Assembly (NCBI GenBank): GCA_016801885.1
Contig: JAFBJY010000263.1
Coordinates: forward strand, 49,169-113,168
DNA from: Toxotes chatareus
Lineage: Eukaryota; Chordata; Actinopteri; Toxotidae
Reading direction: 5' to 3'
Length of the DNA: 64,000 nucleotides
Shown here: positions 34,035 through 46,734 of the stretch, piece after piece
Numbering within the stretch: position 1 is the first letter of the stretch
Layout of the letters: each line of letters begins with the position of its first letter
The notes under the pieces: model-generated
Databases searched by the model: none
Seen by the model: only the letters and a program-made list of their open reading frames with translations
What the model was told of the DNA's origin: nothing
Position numbers and translations under genes: made by a program

Positions 34035-35810
34035 AGAGCTTTGTTAGAGACTTTGACAACTGGCAGCAGCTTCAGAAGAGCCTCCTCTGAAGCAGAGTAT
34101 TTCTTCAGGTCAAACTCGTCCAGATCTTTTTCTGATGACAGTAAGATGAAGACCAGAGCTGACCATTGAGCAGTAGACAGTTGACCTGTGGAGAGACGTC
34201 CTGACCTCAGGGACTGTTGGATCTGCTTCACTAGAGAACGATCATTCAGTTCATTCAGACAGTGGAACAGGTTGATGCTTTGCTCTGCAGAGGGAGTCTC
34301 TTCAATCTTCTTCTTGATGTACTGAACTGTTTTCTTATTGGTCTGTGAACCACTTCCTGTCTGTGTCAGCAGACCTTGTAGGAGAGTCTGATTGGTCTGC
34401 AGTGAAAGACCCAGGAGAAAGCGGAGGAACAAGTCCAGGTATCCATTTGGACTCTGTAAAGCCTTGTCCACAGCTCTATGGTAGAATTGTTCTGGATCAG
34501 GTTTGTATCTGAACAGTTTAGACCTGTTGGTGGTTGATTGTTCTTCTGACAGCAGATTGACTCCAGAGTTGATGAAGGTCTGATGGACATGAAGAGCAGC
34601 CAGAAACTCCTGAAGACTCAGATGGACGAAGCAGAACACCTTGTCCTGGTACTGTCCTCTCTCCTCTTTAAAGACCTGTGTGAACACTCCTGAGTACACT
34701 GAGGCTGCTCTGATATCGATGCCACACCCTGTCAGGTCTGATTCATAGAAGATCAGGTTTCCTTTCTGCAGCTGCTCAAAGCCAGTTTTCCCAGAGACTC
34801 AATCATCTTCCTGGTCTCTGGACTTCAGTGTGGATCTGTCTCAGCTCCTCCATCATACTTAACATTCTTCAGTTTGGACTGAACCACCAGGAAGTGGATG
34901 TACATCTCAGTCAGGGTCTTGGGCAGCCCTCCTCCCTCTCTGGTTTCCAACACATCCTCCAGAACTGTAGCAGTGATCCAGCAGAAGACCGGGATGTGGC
35001 ACATGATGTGGAGGCTTCGTGAAGTCTTGATGTGGGAGATGATCCTTCTGGCCTGCTCCTCCTCCCTGAGCCTCTTCCTGAAGTACTCCTCCTTCTGTGG
35101 GTCAGTGAACCCTCTGACTTCTGTCACCATGTCAACACACAGGGATCTGATTGGCTGCTGCAGGTCGTGTGGTTATCCAGAGGCGAGCGGAGGGAAGCAG
35201 TTTCCCCCTGATGAGGTTTGTCAGCAGCACATCCACTGAGGTGGACTCTGTAACATCAGTCAGGATCTCAGTGTTGTGGAAATCCAGAGGAAGTCGACAC
35301 TCATCCAGACCATCAAAGATGAACAGAACCTGGACGTCTTCAAACCTGCAGAGTCCTGCTTCTTTGGTTTCAGTAAAGAAGTGATGAACAAGTTCCACCA
35401 AGCTGAACTTTTTTCTCTCTCAGCACATTCAGCTCTCTGAACGTGAATGGAAATGTGAAGTGTATGTCTTGGTTGGCTTTGTCTTCAGCCCAGCCCAGAG
35501 TCAACTTCTGTGTTAAGACTGTTTTCCCAATGCCAGCCACTCCCTTTGTCACCACTGCTCTGATTGGTCCATCTCTTCCAGGTGAGGCTTTAAAGATGTC
35601 TTCTTGTCTGATGCTTGTTTCTGGTCTGGCTGGTTTCCTGGATGCTGTCTCAATCTGTCTGACCTCATGTTCATCATTGACCTCTCCAGTCCCTGCCTCT
35701 GTGATGTAGAGCTCTGTGTAGATCTGATTCAGAGATCCCCTCAAACACACACTGGAACTTCTTCTTCAGAGTAGATTTAAGTTTACGTTGACAAACTGCA
35801 GCAACATGTC
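34035..35810 (-). pseudogene. NLR copy 2, FISNA-NACHT exon
   Basis: The 1776-nt exon carries the nucleotide-binding oligomerisation module. FISNA is represented by AAVCQRKLKS and LNQIYTELYITE. Walker A GVAGIGKTVLTQK is at about 35,517-35,546, Walker B VLFIFDGLDEC at about 35,300-35,332, and the winged-helix/NACHT-associated region includes HIMCHIPVFCWITATVLED and FCFVHLSLQEFLAALH. Lesions: a deletion near 35,745; one extra A in the run at about 35,411-35,416 (REKKFSL becomes REKKVQL); a short deletion near 35,137 before VDMVTEVRG; a TGG-to-TGA stop near 34,822; and a missing base near 34,783. The order and motifs leave no doubt about family. Confidence 0.92.
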
Positions 35811-37178
35811 CTGAATGAACAAACAAGAAACAACATCAGTGACTGATACATAAAGAAAACATGACATGTTCATCCCCCTAAAGAACACACATGAACATAT
35901 TTCCCTCCATGTCATGAGACGTTAGTAAATGTCCCATTTGTCCATCATGTTGAATCTTTAGAGAAATCCTCTTACTGCTGTGCAGACACTCAGCCAGCTC
36001 CTCCTGCTTCATTCTCCTCAGGAAGTTCACTGTGATCTTCACAAAAGCCTCTCTGCTGCTCCTCCTCTGCTCTTCATCCTCACCATCCAACACCTCCTCA
36101 TCCTCCCTCTGACTCTCTGAGCATTTTGGGTAATCTGGATTCACAACCTTCTGGATCTTCTTCAGCTCCTTCTTCACAAAAGTGACAATGTTCTCCTCCA
36201 GCAGCTGGAACAGAAGACTATATGAATGACACAATCAAAGTAAAACCATGGAACCAAACATCAAATCCATGTTGGACACACTGACAATCCACTGCTCTAA
36301 AAAGTGCAGCATGGAGATTATTGTCAACACAACAGATGTCAAAGTAGTTGTTGTCCATGTACAGACCATAAATATGGAGTCCAGGTGTGTTTGATTCAAT
36401 TCAATTCAATTCAATTCAATTTTATTTATATAGCGCCTTCCACAATCAAAATTGTCTCAAAGCGCTTTACAGAGACCCAGAGCCTGACCCCAGAGCAAGC
36501 ACTTAAGGCGACAGTGGCAAGGAAAACTCCCTTTTAACAGGAAGAAACCTTGAGCAGAACCTGGCTCAGATGGGGGACCCTCCTGCCGATGGCCGGGCTG
36601 GGTGAAAGGAGGAAAAGGAGGAAGATAGGACAGCTAGGAATGGAGGAGAGGGGGAGAAAGACATGCAGCATAATACAGACAATGTGGGTCAGTATTTACA
36701 TTACAGTTAGTGGACAGTTATTGGATAATGTGTGCTCAGCAGATTAGAATTATGAAACAGAGCACGGAGGCAAAAAGCTGTCATGACTGGTAATTATTTA
36801 CATTACCGTTTGCAAAGAATATTAATCAAATATTTATCTGTAGCAGAACGGAACATTAAACATGTTAGAAATCGATCATTGTAAACAATAAACAGCAGCA
36901 GGTGGGTGGAGCCAGGACCATAGGACATGCAGCTCCAGAGCCAGAGGTACCTGCAGTAAGGTACAGAGAAACAAACACAGGACTACGGGACAGAGAGGAC
37001 ACAGAGTTAATGACATGTAATAAAGGCTAATAAATTTGAGAGTGGGTCTGAGGAGAGAAAGAGAAAGAAGAAGAAGTGCACAGTAAATCATGGGATGTCC
37101 CCCAGCAGCCTAGGCCTATAGCAGCATAACTAGGGGATGATTCAGTTGCCTGAGCCAGCCCTACTAAGGACTATATCC

Positions 37179-40100
37179 TTAACTGTAACAGTGTCTATAG
37201 AGATAATTGTGATTAACTATAAGTTTAATAAATAAATAACTAGGACTGTAACTACAACTAATTATAAGCTTTATCAAACAAGGAGGTTTTAAGCTTCGTT
37301 TTAAAATTAGAGAGGGTGTCTGCTTCCCGAACCCAAACTGGCAGTTGGTTCCATAGGAGAGGGCCTGATAGCTAAAGGCTCGGCCTCCCATTCTACTTTT
37401 AGAGATTTTGGGAACCATAAGCAAACCTGCATTCTGGGAACGAAGCAATCTGTTAGGATGATATGGTACTATCAGCTCTTGAAGGAGATATGAAGGAGCC
37501 TGGCCATTGAGGGCCTTATATGTAAGGAGAAGGATTTTAAAATCAATTCTGGATTTTACAGGAAGCCAATGAAGAGAAGTTAGTACAGGAGTAATGTGAT
37601 CTCTCTTGCTAATTCCAGTCAGTACTCTCGCTGCAGCATTTTGGATCAGCTGGATGCTTTTTAGAGAGTTAACTGGACATCCTGATAATAGGGAATTACA
37701 GTAGTCCAGCCTAGAAGTAACAAAAGCATGGACTAATTTTTCAGCATCACTCTGCGACAGAATGTTCCTAATCTTACTGATATTGCGCAGGTGAAAGAAG
37801 GCGGTCCTAGAGACTTGTTTTATATGTGAGTTAAAGGACAGATCCTGATCAAAAATAACTCCAAGGTTCCTCACAGTCGTACTGGAGGCTAAATGAATGC
37901 CATCCAGAGTAACTATATGATTAGATAAACTGTTTCTGAGGTGTTTGGGACCAAACAAAATAACCTCAGTTTTGTCTGAATTCAGAAGAAGAAAGTTACA
38001 GGTCATCCAGGCCTTTATGTCTTTAAGACATGCCTGAAGTATGGTTAACTGATCTGTGTCGTCTGGTTTCATAGATAAATATAGCTGGGTATCATCCGCA
38101 TAGCAATGGAAATTTATTCCATGCTTCCTGATAATATTGCCTAGGGAAGCATGTATAAGGTGAACAGTATCGGTCCAAGCACAGAACCCTGTGGAACTCC
38201 ATGACTTACTCTGGTATATATGGAGGGATCATCATTAACATGAACAAACTGGTATCTATCTGATAGATATGATTTAAACCAGCCTAGTGCTGTTCCTTTA
38301 ATCCCAATAACATGTTCCAATCTATCCAATAGGATATTATGATCAATGGTGTCAAATGCAGCACTAAGGTCTAGCAGGACAAGTATAGAGACGAGTCCAT
38401 TATCTGATGCTATAAGAAGGTCGTTGGTAACTTTCACCAGTGCTGTCTCTGTGCTATGATGAACTCTAAATCCTGACTGAAAAACTTCAAACAAACCGTT
38501 CCTATGTAGATGATCACACAACTGAGTTGCAACAGCCTTTTCAAGAATTTTAGAATTAAAGGGGAGATTGGATATAGGTCTATAGTTTGCCAAAATGTCA
38601 GAGTCCAGAGAAGGCTTTTTAAGTAAAGGTTTGATAACTGCAACCTTAAAAGCCTGTGGGACATATCCTGTAACCAACGAGAGATTTATCTGATCTAATA
38701 TGTGAGTGCCAATCAAAGGCAACACATCTTTAAGAAGTCTGGTCGGGATAGGGTCCAAAAGACATGTTGATGATTTAGATTTGGAAACTATTGAAGTCAA
38801 TTCAGCTAGATCTATGGGAGAGAAACAGTCTAACGACAAATCAGGACTGGCAGACATTTCTAAGGATGCTGTTCTAGACATACCTACATCATTAACAGTT
38901 GTAGGCAGGATGAGATGGATTCTGTCTCTAATGTCTACTATTTTGTTGCTAAAGAAGCTCATAAAGTCATTACTAGTGAGAGCTAGAGGGATGCATGGTA
39001 CAACAGAGCTATGGCTCTTTGTCAGCCTGGCTACAGTGCTGAAAAGAAACCTAGGGTTGTTCTTGTTTTCCTCTATTAATGATGAGTAATAGGCAGTTCT
39101 TGCCTTACGAAGGGCTTTTTTATGCGTTATGATGCTGTCTTTCCATGCTAGGCGGAATTCCTCTAAATTAGTGGATAACCAGTTCCTTTTCAGCTTTCGT
39201 GATATCTGCTTTAAAGTACGTATTTGTGAATTGTACCATGGAGCTAGCTTCCTCTGATTACTGACCTTCTTTTTCAAAGGGGCAACAGAGTCAAGGGTTG
39301 AAGCATAATGAAGCAGCAGTATTATCAACTAGATAGTCTATATCTGCTGGAGTAACGTTTAGGCCATTGCCCTCTGTGAAACTGGCACATGGCAGCGGAG
39401 ATAATAAAGATGGAATAGCTTCCTTATATTTGATAACAGCATTATCAGACAGAAATCTACAGTAGTTAATTTTTTTCTCAGATGCTGTGCAGTTCATTAT
39501 TGTAAATTCAAATGTTACTAAAGAATGATCAGATAAAACAGGGTTCTGAGGGAATACTGTCAAATATTCAGCTTCTATGCCATAGGTTAATACAAGATCA
39601 AGGGTGTGATTAAAACAGTGAGTTGGTTTGTTAACATTTTGTAAAAAGCCAATTGAGTCTAATACTGAATAGAAAGAAGTCTTAAGACTGTCATTGTGGG
39701 TATCGACATGAATATTAAAAGTCGCCCACTATAATTACTCTATCCGTACTAAGCACTAAATCAGATAAAAATTCAGTGAATTCAGACAAAAACTCAGAGT
39801 ACACTCAGAGTGGACGATACACCACAGCAAATAGTACTGGTTTTTCTGTCTTCCAATTTGGATGTGAGAGGCTGAGGATAAGGCTTTCAAATGTACTATA
39901 TTTCGGCTTAGGTCTAGGATTAATTAATAAACTTGAGTGGTAGATTGCTGCCACTCCTCCTCCTCGGCCTGTGCCTCGAGGAATGTGATAATTAATATGA
40001 CTAGCAGGGGTTGACTCATTTAGACTGACATACTCTTCCTCCTGCAGCCAGGTCTCAGTCAGACAGAATAAATCAATCTGCTGATCCATTATCAAATCAT

Positions 40101-40230
40101 TCACTAACAGAGATTTAGACAAGAGAGATCTAATGTTTAATAGCCCACATCTGATTGTGGTGTTTTTAGGTTCAGATGCTTTTGTAGTATAAATTTTTTT
40201 TGAGGTTTTTATGAGTAACACCTCTTGCAT
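37179..40230 (-). pseudogene. L2-B ORF2: endonuclease-reverse transcriptase (broken)
   Basis: Longer open blocks than in L2-A: 39328-38141 covers the linker and most of the RT fingers/palm (LLDLSAAFDTIDHN, HGVPQGSVLGPILFTLYMLP), and 38072-37179 covers the thumb and C-terminus (VTSRLDYCNSLLSG, LTSLHWLPVKSR). The catalytic CYADD box sits between them at about 38,093-38,110 in a shifted frame. The frame breaks after VGDF (about 39,716) and after YMLP (about 38,141) are identical to those in L2-A. Private lesions include a changed stretch at about 39,795-39,812, where a proline-alanine segment is replaced, and an indel near 39,300. Confidence 0.85.
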
Positions 40231-40411
40231 TTTTTAATTTATGCACTTTTTGTTGACGGGGAGCAGACACAGTCTCTATAGGGTAAAGGGAATCGTTAGA
40301 ATGGTAGGAATAATAAGAATCATGAAAATCATGGGTGGGTGACAGCTCTAGAGAAACTGCAGAGAAGCGTGTAGGACTGCAACTCTGCATCCTGGTCTCA
40401 ACTCTGGGTTG

Positions 40412-41324
40412 TCATGACTTTGGTTTTCTAATGAAATCTGTCATATTTCTAGATATGAGAGCTGCACCATCCAAAGTTGGATGGATGCCGTCTCTCCTAA
40501 TCAGACCAGGTTTTCCCCAAAAAGTTTTCCAGTTATCAATGAAGGCCACGTCGTTTGCTGGACACCACCTAGACAGCCAGCGACAGAATGAAGACATGCG
40601 GCTAAACATGTCGTCACTGGTCAAATCGGGCAGGGGTCCAGAGAACACTACGGAGTCCGACATTGTTTTGGCAAAGTTACACACCGACTCCACATTAATT
40701 TTAGTGACCTCCGATTGGCGTAACCGGGTGTCATTACCGCCGACGTGAATAACGATCTTACCAAATCTACGTTTATCCTTAGCCAGCAGTTTTAAATACG
40801 ATTCAACGTCGCCCGCTCTGGCCCCAGGGATGCATTTAACTATGGTCGCTGGAGTCTCTAACTTCACATTTCGCAAAATGGAGCTGCCAATAACCAGAGT
40901 TTTTTCCTCAGCGGTGTGTCGCTGATTGGGGAAAATCTGTTTGAAACATGAAGCGGTTGATGGTGAACCCACGGGCCGTTGTTTCATGCTATGTTTCCTT
41001 CGGACTGCCACCCAGCCGCCCTGGCTTCCCGGCTGCTCGGGAGCTGCCGGGAACGGCTGACAGGAGCTAACGTGGGGACGGCTAGCTGTAGCTAATTTAG
41101 GCTGGTCCGCATCAGCTACAGGGGACTGACTAGCTAGCGCTGCTGCTGGGGCGATTATCAATGGTGCGGAGCCGAGCCTCTACTTCCCTAAGTCTCGCCT
41201 CCAATGCTACAAAAATGCTACATTTATTACACATACCATTATCGCTAAAGGAGGCAGAGGAGTAACTAAACATCTCACACACCGTGCAAGAGAGAGGAGA
41301 AACAGCAGGAGAGAGAGAAGCCAT
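40412..41324 (-). pseudogene. L2-B ORF1: coiled-coil plus SGNH-esterase-like protein
   Basis: Best-preserved ORF1 in the window. The first 64 codons (41324-41133) give the CTVCEMF...CNKC zinc-like site and coiled coil. One extra base in the GCTGCTGCTGGGG stretch (about 41,140-41,155) breaks the frame. The rest (41161-40412) stays open and shows the SGNH-hydrolase blocks: VIGSSIL (about 40,870-40,898), HVGGNDTR (about 40,724-40,748) and DGIHPTLDG (about 40,466-40,492). These supply the nucleophile Ser, the Asn, and the Asp-x-x-His pair. An esterase domain in ORF1p is known for L2/CR1-type elements. Confidence 0.85.
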
Positions 41325-41537
41325 TGCTAACAGCTAAGCTTAGCGGGCCAGAGATAGAGTGTAGTGTGCACCACAGATGTTTAACTAAAGCAATATACGT
41401 GTACAGGAATTCAGAGATTGACCACAGAACACGGCAAAGTAAGGGCTGATTAATAAGCTAGGATAACACTCGTAACACCACAGTGCAGAAGCAGCAAACA
41501 GGAAGTGACACAACACGTTACCACCACGTCAGCACGC

Positions 41538-43012
41538 CCCACACACTATCAGTGTGAGATCTGATGACGCCATCTCATCAGTGGTCCACACAACCCTCAC
41601 CCACCTGGAGAGCAGGAACTCATATGTCCATCTGCTCTTCCTGGACTTCTCATCAGCCTTCAATACCATCATCCCACAGACCCTGGCACAGAAGCTCTCC
41701 CTCCTCGGTCTGAGTCCCACACTGGGGAACTGGTTCCTGGACTTTCTGACCAGCAGAACACAGACTGTCAGAATCCACAACACCATCTCCTCTTCCATCA
41801 CACTGAGCACTGGCTCGCCACAGGGCTGTGTGCTGAGCCCCCTCCTGTTCACCCTGCTGACATATGACTGCTCGGTGAGACACCCCAGCTGTCACATAGT
41901 GAAATTTGCGGACGATACAGCAGTAGTGGGACGCATCACCGACAACGATGAGTCAGAGTACAGAGAAGAGGTGGAACATCTGGAGCAGTGGTGCAGAAGC
42001 AACAACCTCTGCATCAATGTGAAAACACAAAGGAGATGGTGGTGGATTTCAGGAGAGACAGGCGCCCCCCCTGCACATCGGAGGAGAAGCTGTGGAGGTG
42101 GTCTCCAGCTTCAGGTACCTGGGTGTGCATATCACCGAGGACCTCACCTGGAACACCAACACATCTCATCTGGTCAGGAAGGCCCACCAGCGCCTCTACC
42201 TCCTCAGGAAGCTGCGGGCGAGCTGGACTTGGAGGCTCAGTCCTGAGGAGCTTCTACCACTGTGCGGTGGAGAGTGTCCTCTGCACCTGCATCACTGTGT
42301 GGCATGGCAGCTGCACTGCTGCTGAGAGGAAGGCTCTGCAGAGGGTGGTAAAAGCTGCACAGAGGACCATGGGGAACAGCCTGCCCACCACCTCAGACCT
42401 CTACACAGCACGATGCAGAGGGAGGGCCCTCCGTATAATGAAGGACTCCACCCATCCCGCACACAGTCTCTTCCAACCCTCCCCTCAGGCAGGCGGCTGA
42501 GAAGCATCCGAGCAGGACCACCAGGCTCAGGAACAGCTTCTTCCCTGAAGCTGTAAGACTGCTGAACTCTAGCCCTGCCCTGTAGACCCCCCCCTTCCCT
42601 CCTCACCACACACTGACAGTCCTGCACTACAACACTTTGTCTGTTCCTATAGGTACAATACACAGACTACCTCTGCACTACCACTACCTCCCACTTGCAC
42701 ATGAGTGTTTATGCACGTGCTAACTTCAGCTTCCTTACCTTATCTTATCTTATCTTATTTTTACTCTATTTAATTGTTAATTGTTTAATTTCAAAATGTT
42801 TATATATTTCTACTCTAATTTTTATTTTATTTCTCTAATGTTATATTTATTTTTCTACTCTAATGTTTATACTATTGCCCTTATGTTTATATTTCATTCT
42901 TGTTCACGTCTTGCTCTGAATGGCTTAAACTGGGACCTGAGTACTAATTTCGTACCATAACATGTAAATGTCCTGGTATGACAATAAAGTTCCTTGATCC
43001 TTGATCCTTCAT
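41538..43012 (+). mobile_element. 5'-truncated Rex1-type LINE
   Basis: RT of a Rex1-like LINE: FLDFSSAFNTIIPQ, GSPQGCVLSPLLF and KFADDTAVVG at 41,554-41,935, then the thumb region after a frame change near 42,030 (FRYLGVHITEDLTWN, GSCTAAERKALQRVVKAAQR, RCRGRALRIMKDSTHP, each in one of two further frames). The 3' untranslated region is AT-rich and ends at TGACAATAAAGTTCC plus CTTGATCCTTGATCC (42,975-43,012), the usual octamer-repeat tail. Its 5' end abuts L2-B. Confidence 0.85.
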
Positions 43013-43303
43013 CTGCCAGTGTCTCAGACCAAGGAGGAAATGAAATCAGGTCTCTGATCATGTCATTCTGAGATCTTTTTTTGTGTCTGACACCAAAAGT
43101 GATAACAAATGGAAGACAAATGATGAAATCTTTCCTCCATGTCACCTCCCTGCTCCGTATAATTCCAAGATAAGGACTCCATGTCCTTTGTCTCTTTGCT
43201 GAATGAACAGAATAATCAAACCATCTGTGTATGAGAGCCATGTAATGTCCATGTTTGCATGCTGAAAGAGAACATGCTGGTCTGACCCCCCTCCTCCTTT
43301 CAG

Positions 43304-44014
43304 GGTGGAGCCTGGTGGAGTCCGATGGTTGAGACCAGGTCTGAGGAAGTGTAAGTGTGGTTTTCATTTGATTCCTGAAAACAAAGCAGCTCACATTCAA
43401 CCATCAAAGTGTCAATCAATGATCAGGTGATAGATCAATAACTGCAGCTGTGTTGTGTCTTCTTCTCTCCATCAGATTTCTGTGAACTCACCATCGATAC
43501 AAACACAGTAAACAGAAAGATCAAACTGTCTGACAACAACAGGAAGGTGACACATGTGAGGGAGGATCAGTCACATCCTGATCATCCAGACAGATTTGAC
43601 CAGTGTCCTCAGCTGCTGTGTAGTAATGGTCTGACTGGTCGCTGTTACTGGGAGGTCGAGTGGAGAGGAGAGGTTTCTATATCAGTGAGTTACAGAGGAA
43701 TCAGAAGGAAAGGAAACAGAGAAAGCTGTGTGTTTGGAGACAACAATCAATCCTGGAGACTGAGCTGCTCTTATGATGGTTACTCTGTTTGGCACAATAA
43801 CAGAGTGACACCTGTCTCCTCCTCCTCTTCATCATCTTCCTCCATCTCTCACAGAGTAGCAGCGTATGTGGACTGTCCTGCTGGCTCTCTGTCCTTCTTC
43901 AGAGTCTCCTCTGACTCACTGATCCACCTCTACACCTTCAACACCACATTCATTGAACCTCTGTATCCTGGGTTCTGGTTCTGGTGGTCTGGTTCCTCAG
44001 TGTCTCTGTGTTGA
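43304..44014 (+). pseudogene. NLR copy 3 fragment: linker and B30.2 exons
   Basis: Two NLR exons in the right arm: the 47-nt linker 43304-43350 (EPGGVRWLRPGLRK) with GT-AG borders, and the PRY-SPRY exon 43476-44014. The latter is fully open from FCELTIDTNTVNRK to SSVSLC-stop, with GRCYWEVEW, ISVSYRGI and YVDCPAGSLSFFRV. It differs from copy 2 at many codons, so it is not an exact duplicate. No LRR or NACHT exon lies upstream; a Rex1 element ends about 290 bases before it. As it stands it cannot be expressed as a receptor; it could serve as a donor for gene conversion. Confidence 0.82.
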
Positions 44015-44719
44015 GTGTAGCAGAGAGAGTCCTGCTCTGATTATTTGTCCATCAGTCAGACATCAGTATTTATAGCAGTGTAATAATATGTGTGTTCACA
44101 TACAGAGAGTCATTATCAGACTGATGAACATTACAGCTAAAATAAGTCAGTAAATGTGCAATAATGTCAGTGTGAACATCAGTATCATTGTCAGTGCTGT
44201 GTGCAGAGTTGTAGATACTGACAGTGACCACTGGAGGGCAGAAGACTCCTGTTCAGTCAACACTAAAGACTGAGAAGCAACAATAAATAAACAAAACCAA
44301 TCAAATCAGATGATCAGTCAATAAACATGTTTACATGTGTTGATGGAAAAATGTGGAGGGTTGAAGAACTGCATGAGGAGAAGAAGCCTCAGGGGAACTG
44401 GTGTGACTCTGGAGGATTCTCAATCTATTTAATTTGTGTTTAGATGAATTGGATGAACAATGTAAAGAGATCAGTGGGGTGTCTTGCATTGTAGAATCTG
44501 AGCTGGACCACAGAGGAGCATCTGAATTTCATCTGTGGATCCAAACATTGTGGTTGAAGAGGTTATAAAGTCACTTTGAGAGAGCCTGTCACCAAGTGGG
44601 GGCACTGGAGCATTGTGTGCCCCATTACACCCCTACACCTCCCAAAATGACTTTTCAAGTAAAAAGAAGAAAATGAGATACATTAACAGTCTGTGTTCAC
44701 TGCACAATGTGAAAAGCCT

Positions 44720-45280
44720 TCATGGAGCACTGAGGAAAGTTTTCACTGTTTGTTGATGCACGTCAGACACAGCTGCTCCTCAGCCTGAGCAGAGGCCAAA
44801 AGTAGAGGTGGTGAGGCTGCAGCTACCCCCCCCTCCAGGTGGCTGAGGTGTATTATTGTCACACAAATGTGCATTTTCTCTTTAGGAAAAAGAAAACGAT
44901 AGCTGGAGTTGCAAATAGCATTTGAGAGGTGAAAATTTCAAAATCCACAATTTTCTGGGTGTTGCATCCCTCACTCTCTCCTCGAGTGCTTTGTTGGCCG
45001 GAGCATTATAAACCCTAAGCCCCTTCCAAAACCAACCAATTTACAATCAATGCATTAAATGAGATCTCTGGCCACCACATCTTCATAATCAGGTCCCACA
45101 TTAAACTCACAACAAAACACAAATCATCATTTCAATAATTCACTCATACATGAATCTGCTTCATCATATCATCCATTATATTAATGCCAAACCAAAATCC
45201 CCCCTCCCACTCAGTGGGACCTGGTATGGCCCCCAATGAAGCAGCTGTACAGGTACCTCCTACCACTATATAAGGCAGTC
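44720..45280. other. Non-coding part of the right arm
   Basis: Collinear in reverse with about 28,250-28,720 but with local replacements. Includes the TATA-like ATTATAAACCC at about 45,005. No gene. Confidence 0.45.
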
Positions 45281-46734
45281 TTCTTCAGCTGCTCTGGTTC
45301 AGCCCCCAGGCACAGAGAAGGAGAGGACCAAGATGGCAGCAGCACTGGTAAAAGCATATGAGTGAATAAACCATCTTGAAATAACAGAGCTGGTGTGTAG
45401 TGTGTTTCTTATGTTTTACTGTGAGGGTTGGGTATATGGTGTATGAACATTTGTCCAATGTAGTACGTTCACTCACCAGGAAAACAGTGGGAATTATTTG
45501 TTATGAACCATGAATGGGTACAGGGCTGAGTGTCTGTCCTACCATGTGCTACCAGTGAGCAGTGACGTGGTCTTCATCACAGAGGGAAACAGGAAAAAGA
45601 CAAGAAGTAGACAGAGGACAGATACACAAGGGCTAGGGTTTCAAAGGGTCGCGTCACAATGCAGGGACAACTGAGAGACAGAAAGAGAGAGAGAGATGCT
45701 GAGAGCAGTGGTCAGATGGACATGTGCTCTGGAGATGCAGATGACCAGGTGAGAAAATCAGCTACGCCATCAGATGTTGTTCCAGGGATCAGTAAACTTT
45801 CAAGTGGCCTCATCCTGAGGTTTAAAATCCTTTCAGATGATATTGTGTCCATATGGTGTCATATATTTAAACACTGTAAAAATATGAAATGAGAGGTCAG
45901 CAGGGACCTGTTACAGTCACTGCTGTGGCCAGAAACACTAAGGGGGAGGGGACAGGTGTAGAAACCCCAAGACGGACAGATGAGTCAGTTAAAGTCCTCT
46001 TTATTAAACTCAAAATCACTGGATCAAAGTCCAAGAAACAAACCAGGAAACAAAACTTAAACAACTAAATCATCCAAGAAGGAGAAAAACTTCAGAAGCT
46101 CAAGTTCAAAACTTAAAACTCTGAAGTCCTTACTTGAGGTGAACAAATGAAAGTGAATCCAAAGGGAACAGAGGACAAATCCCAGAGGTGACAAAGACAG
46201 AGACACAGGTTACACTAAGGGCAGGACAGCAGGTGAACACTGATTCCAGGATGAAAAAAGCAGGTACAACCACAGCAGGAACAGACTTGGACAAAACACT
46301 GGTGAACACAGTCTCGGAGACAAGGGAAGAATGAGACTTAAATATACTAGGGCTAATTGACAACAGGTGACACACATTAAGGTGGGACAGACAATCAGCA
46401 AAGGAGGGAAACAGGAAAAAGACAAGAAGTAGAGAGACAGACAGAGGACAGATACACAAGGGCTAGGGCTTCAAAATAAAACGGGAAAAGCAAAAGCAAA
46501 ACTCAAGAGACCAAAACAAGAGAAACATGTTTTAACAAAAACAGGAAACTACTAACAAAAGCCAAGAGTCCTCAAGAGTCCAAATATCCTGTTCTCATGC
46601 ACAGATCCTGCAGTTTTTCATATGTATTCAGTATTGTATTCACTCAGTATTGGCCTGTCTCCATTGGCTGGCACTGGAGTTTAGAATGAAACATGAAATC
46701 TTAGTTATTACCTAACACAGTGAAACGGAGGGTT

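Larger units (their letters stand above)
30653..36394 (-). pseudogene. NLR copy 2: NLRC3-like FISNA-NACHT-LRR-B30.2 gene, disrupted
   Basis: Exons by splice signals, in transcript order: remnant of exon 4 (36394-36367, cut by L2-B), coil exon 36204-35976 (229 nt, intact), FISNA-NACHT exon 35810-34035, LRR exon 33295-33129, LRR exon 32806-32050 (interrupted by a solo LTR), 47-nt linker exon 31375-31329 (EPGGVRWLRPGLRK), and PRY-SPRY exon 31200-30653 ending in a natural stop. This is the normal exon order of teleost NLRC3-like receptors. The initiator and repeat exons are missing because L2-B and a Rex1 fragment replace the sequence upstream. Multiple indels and stops make it a pseudogene. Its neighbour in the right arm is an inverted partial copy. 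Confidence 0.9.
36395..41537 (-). mobile_element. L2-B: near-full-length L2-clade non-LTR retrotransposon
   Basis: Second copy of the same LINE as L2-A, highly similar over the full 5.1 kb and in the same orientation, with the same run of TTGAA units at the 3' end. The 3' flank is the middle of NLR exon 4 (sequence equals copy 1 up to GTGTTTGAT). The 5' flank at about 41,538 is a Rex1 fragment, not the other half of that exon. A simple target-primed insertion into the exon is therefore not what the sequence shows; a deletion or recombination at the 5' side is implied. Confidence 0.9.
43050..46572. repeat. Right arm of the large inverted repeat
   Basis: Reverse complement of about 27,000-31,640, lacking the CACTGTAAA array. 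Continuity is interrupted at 46573, where a LINE scrap (HWLALEFRMKHEIL-like, about 46,655-46,710), a DIRS end and the DIRS palindrome intervene. The arm resumes at about 52,240. Confidence 0.85.

Noticed and set aside
36367..41537. Simple target-primed insertion of L2-B into NLR exon 4
   Set aside because: The sequence right of the element is Rex1, not the remaining half of the exon, so a plain insertion with target duplication does not fit.
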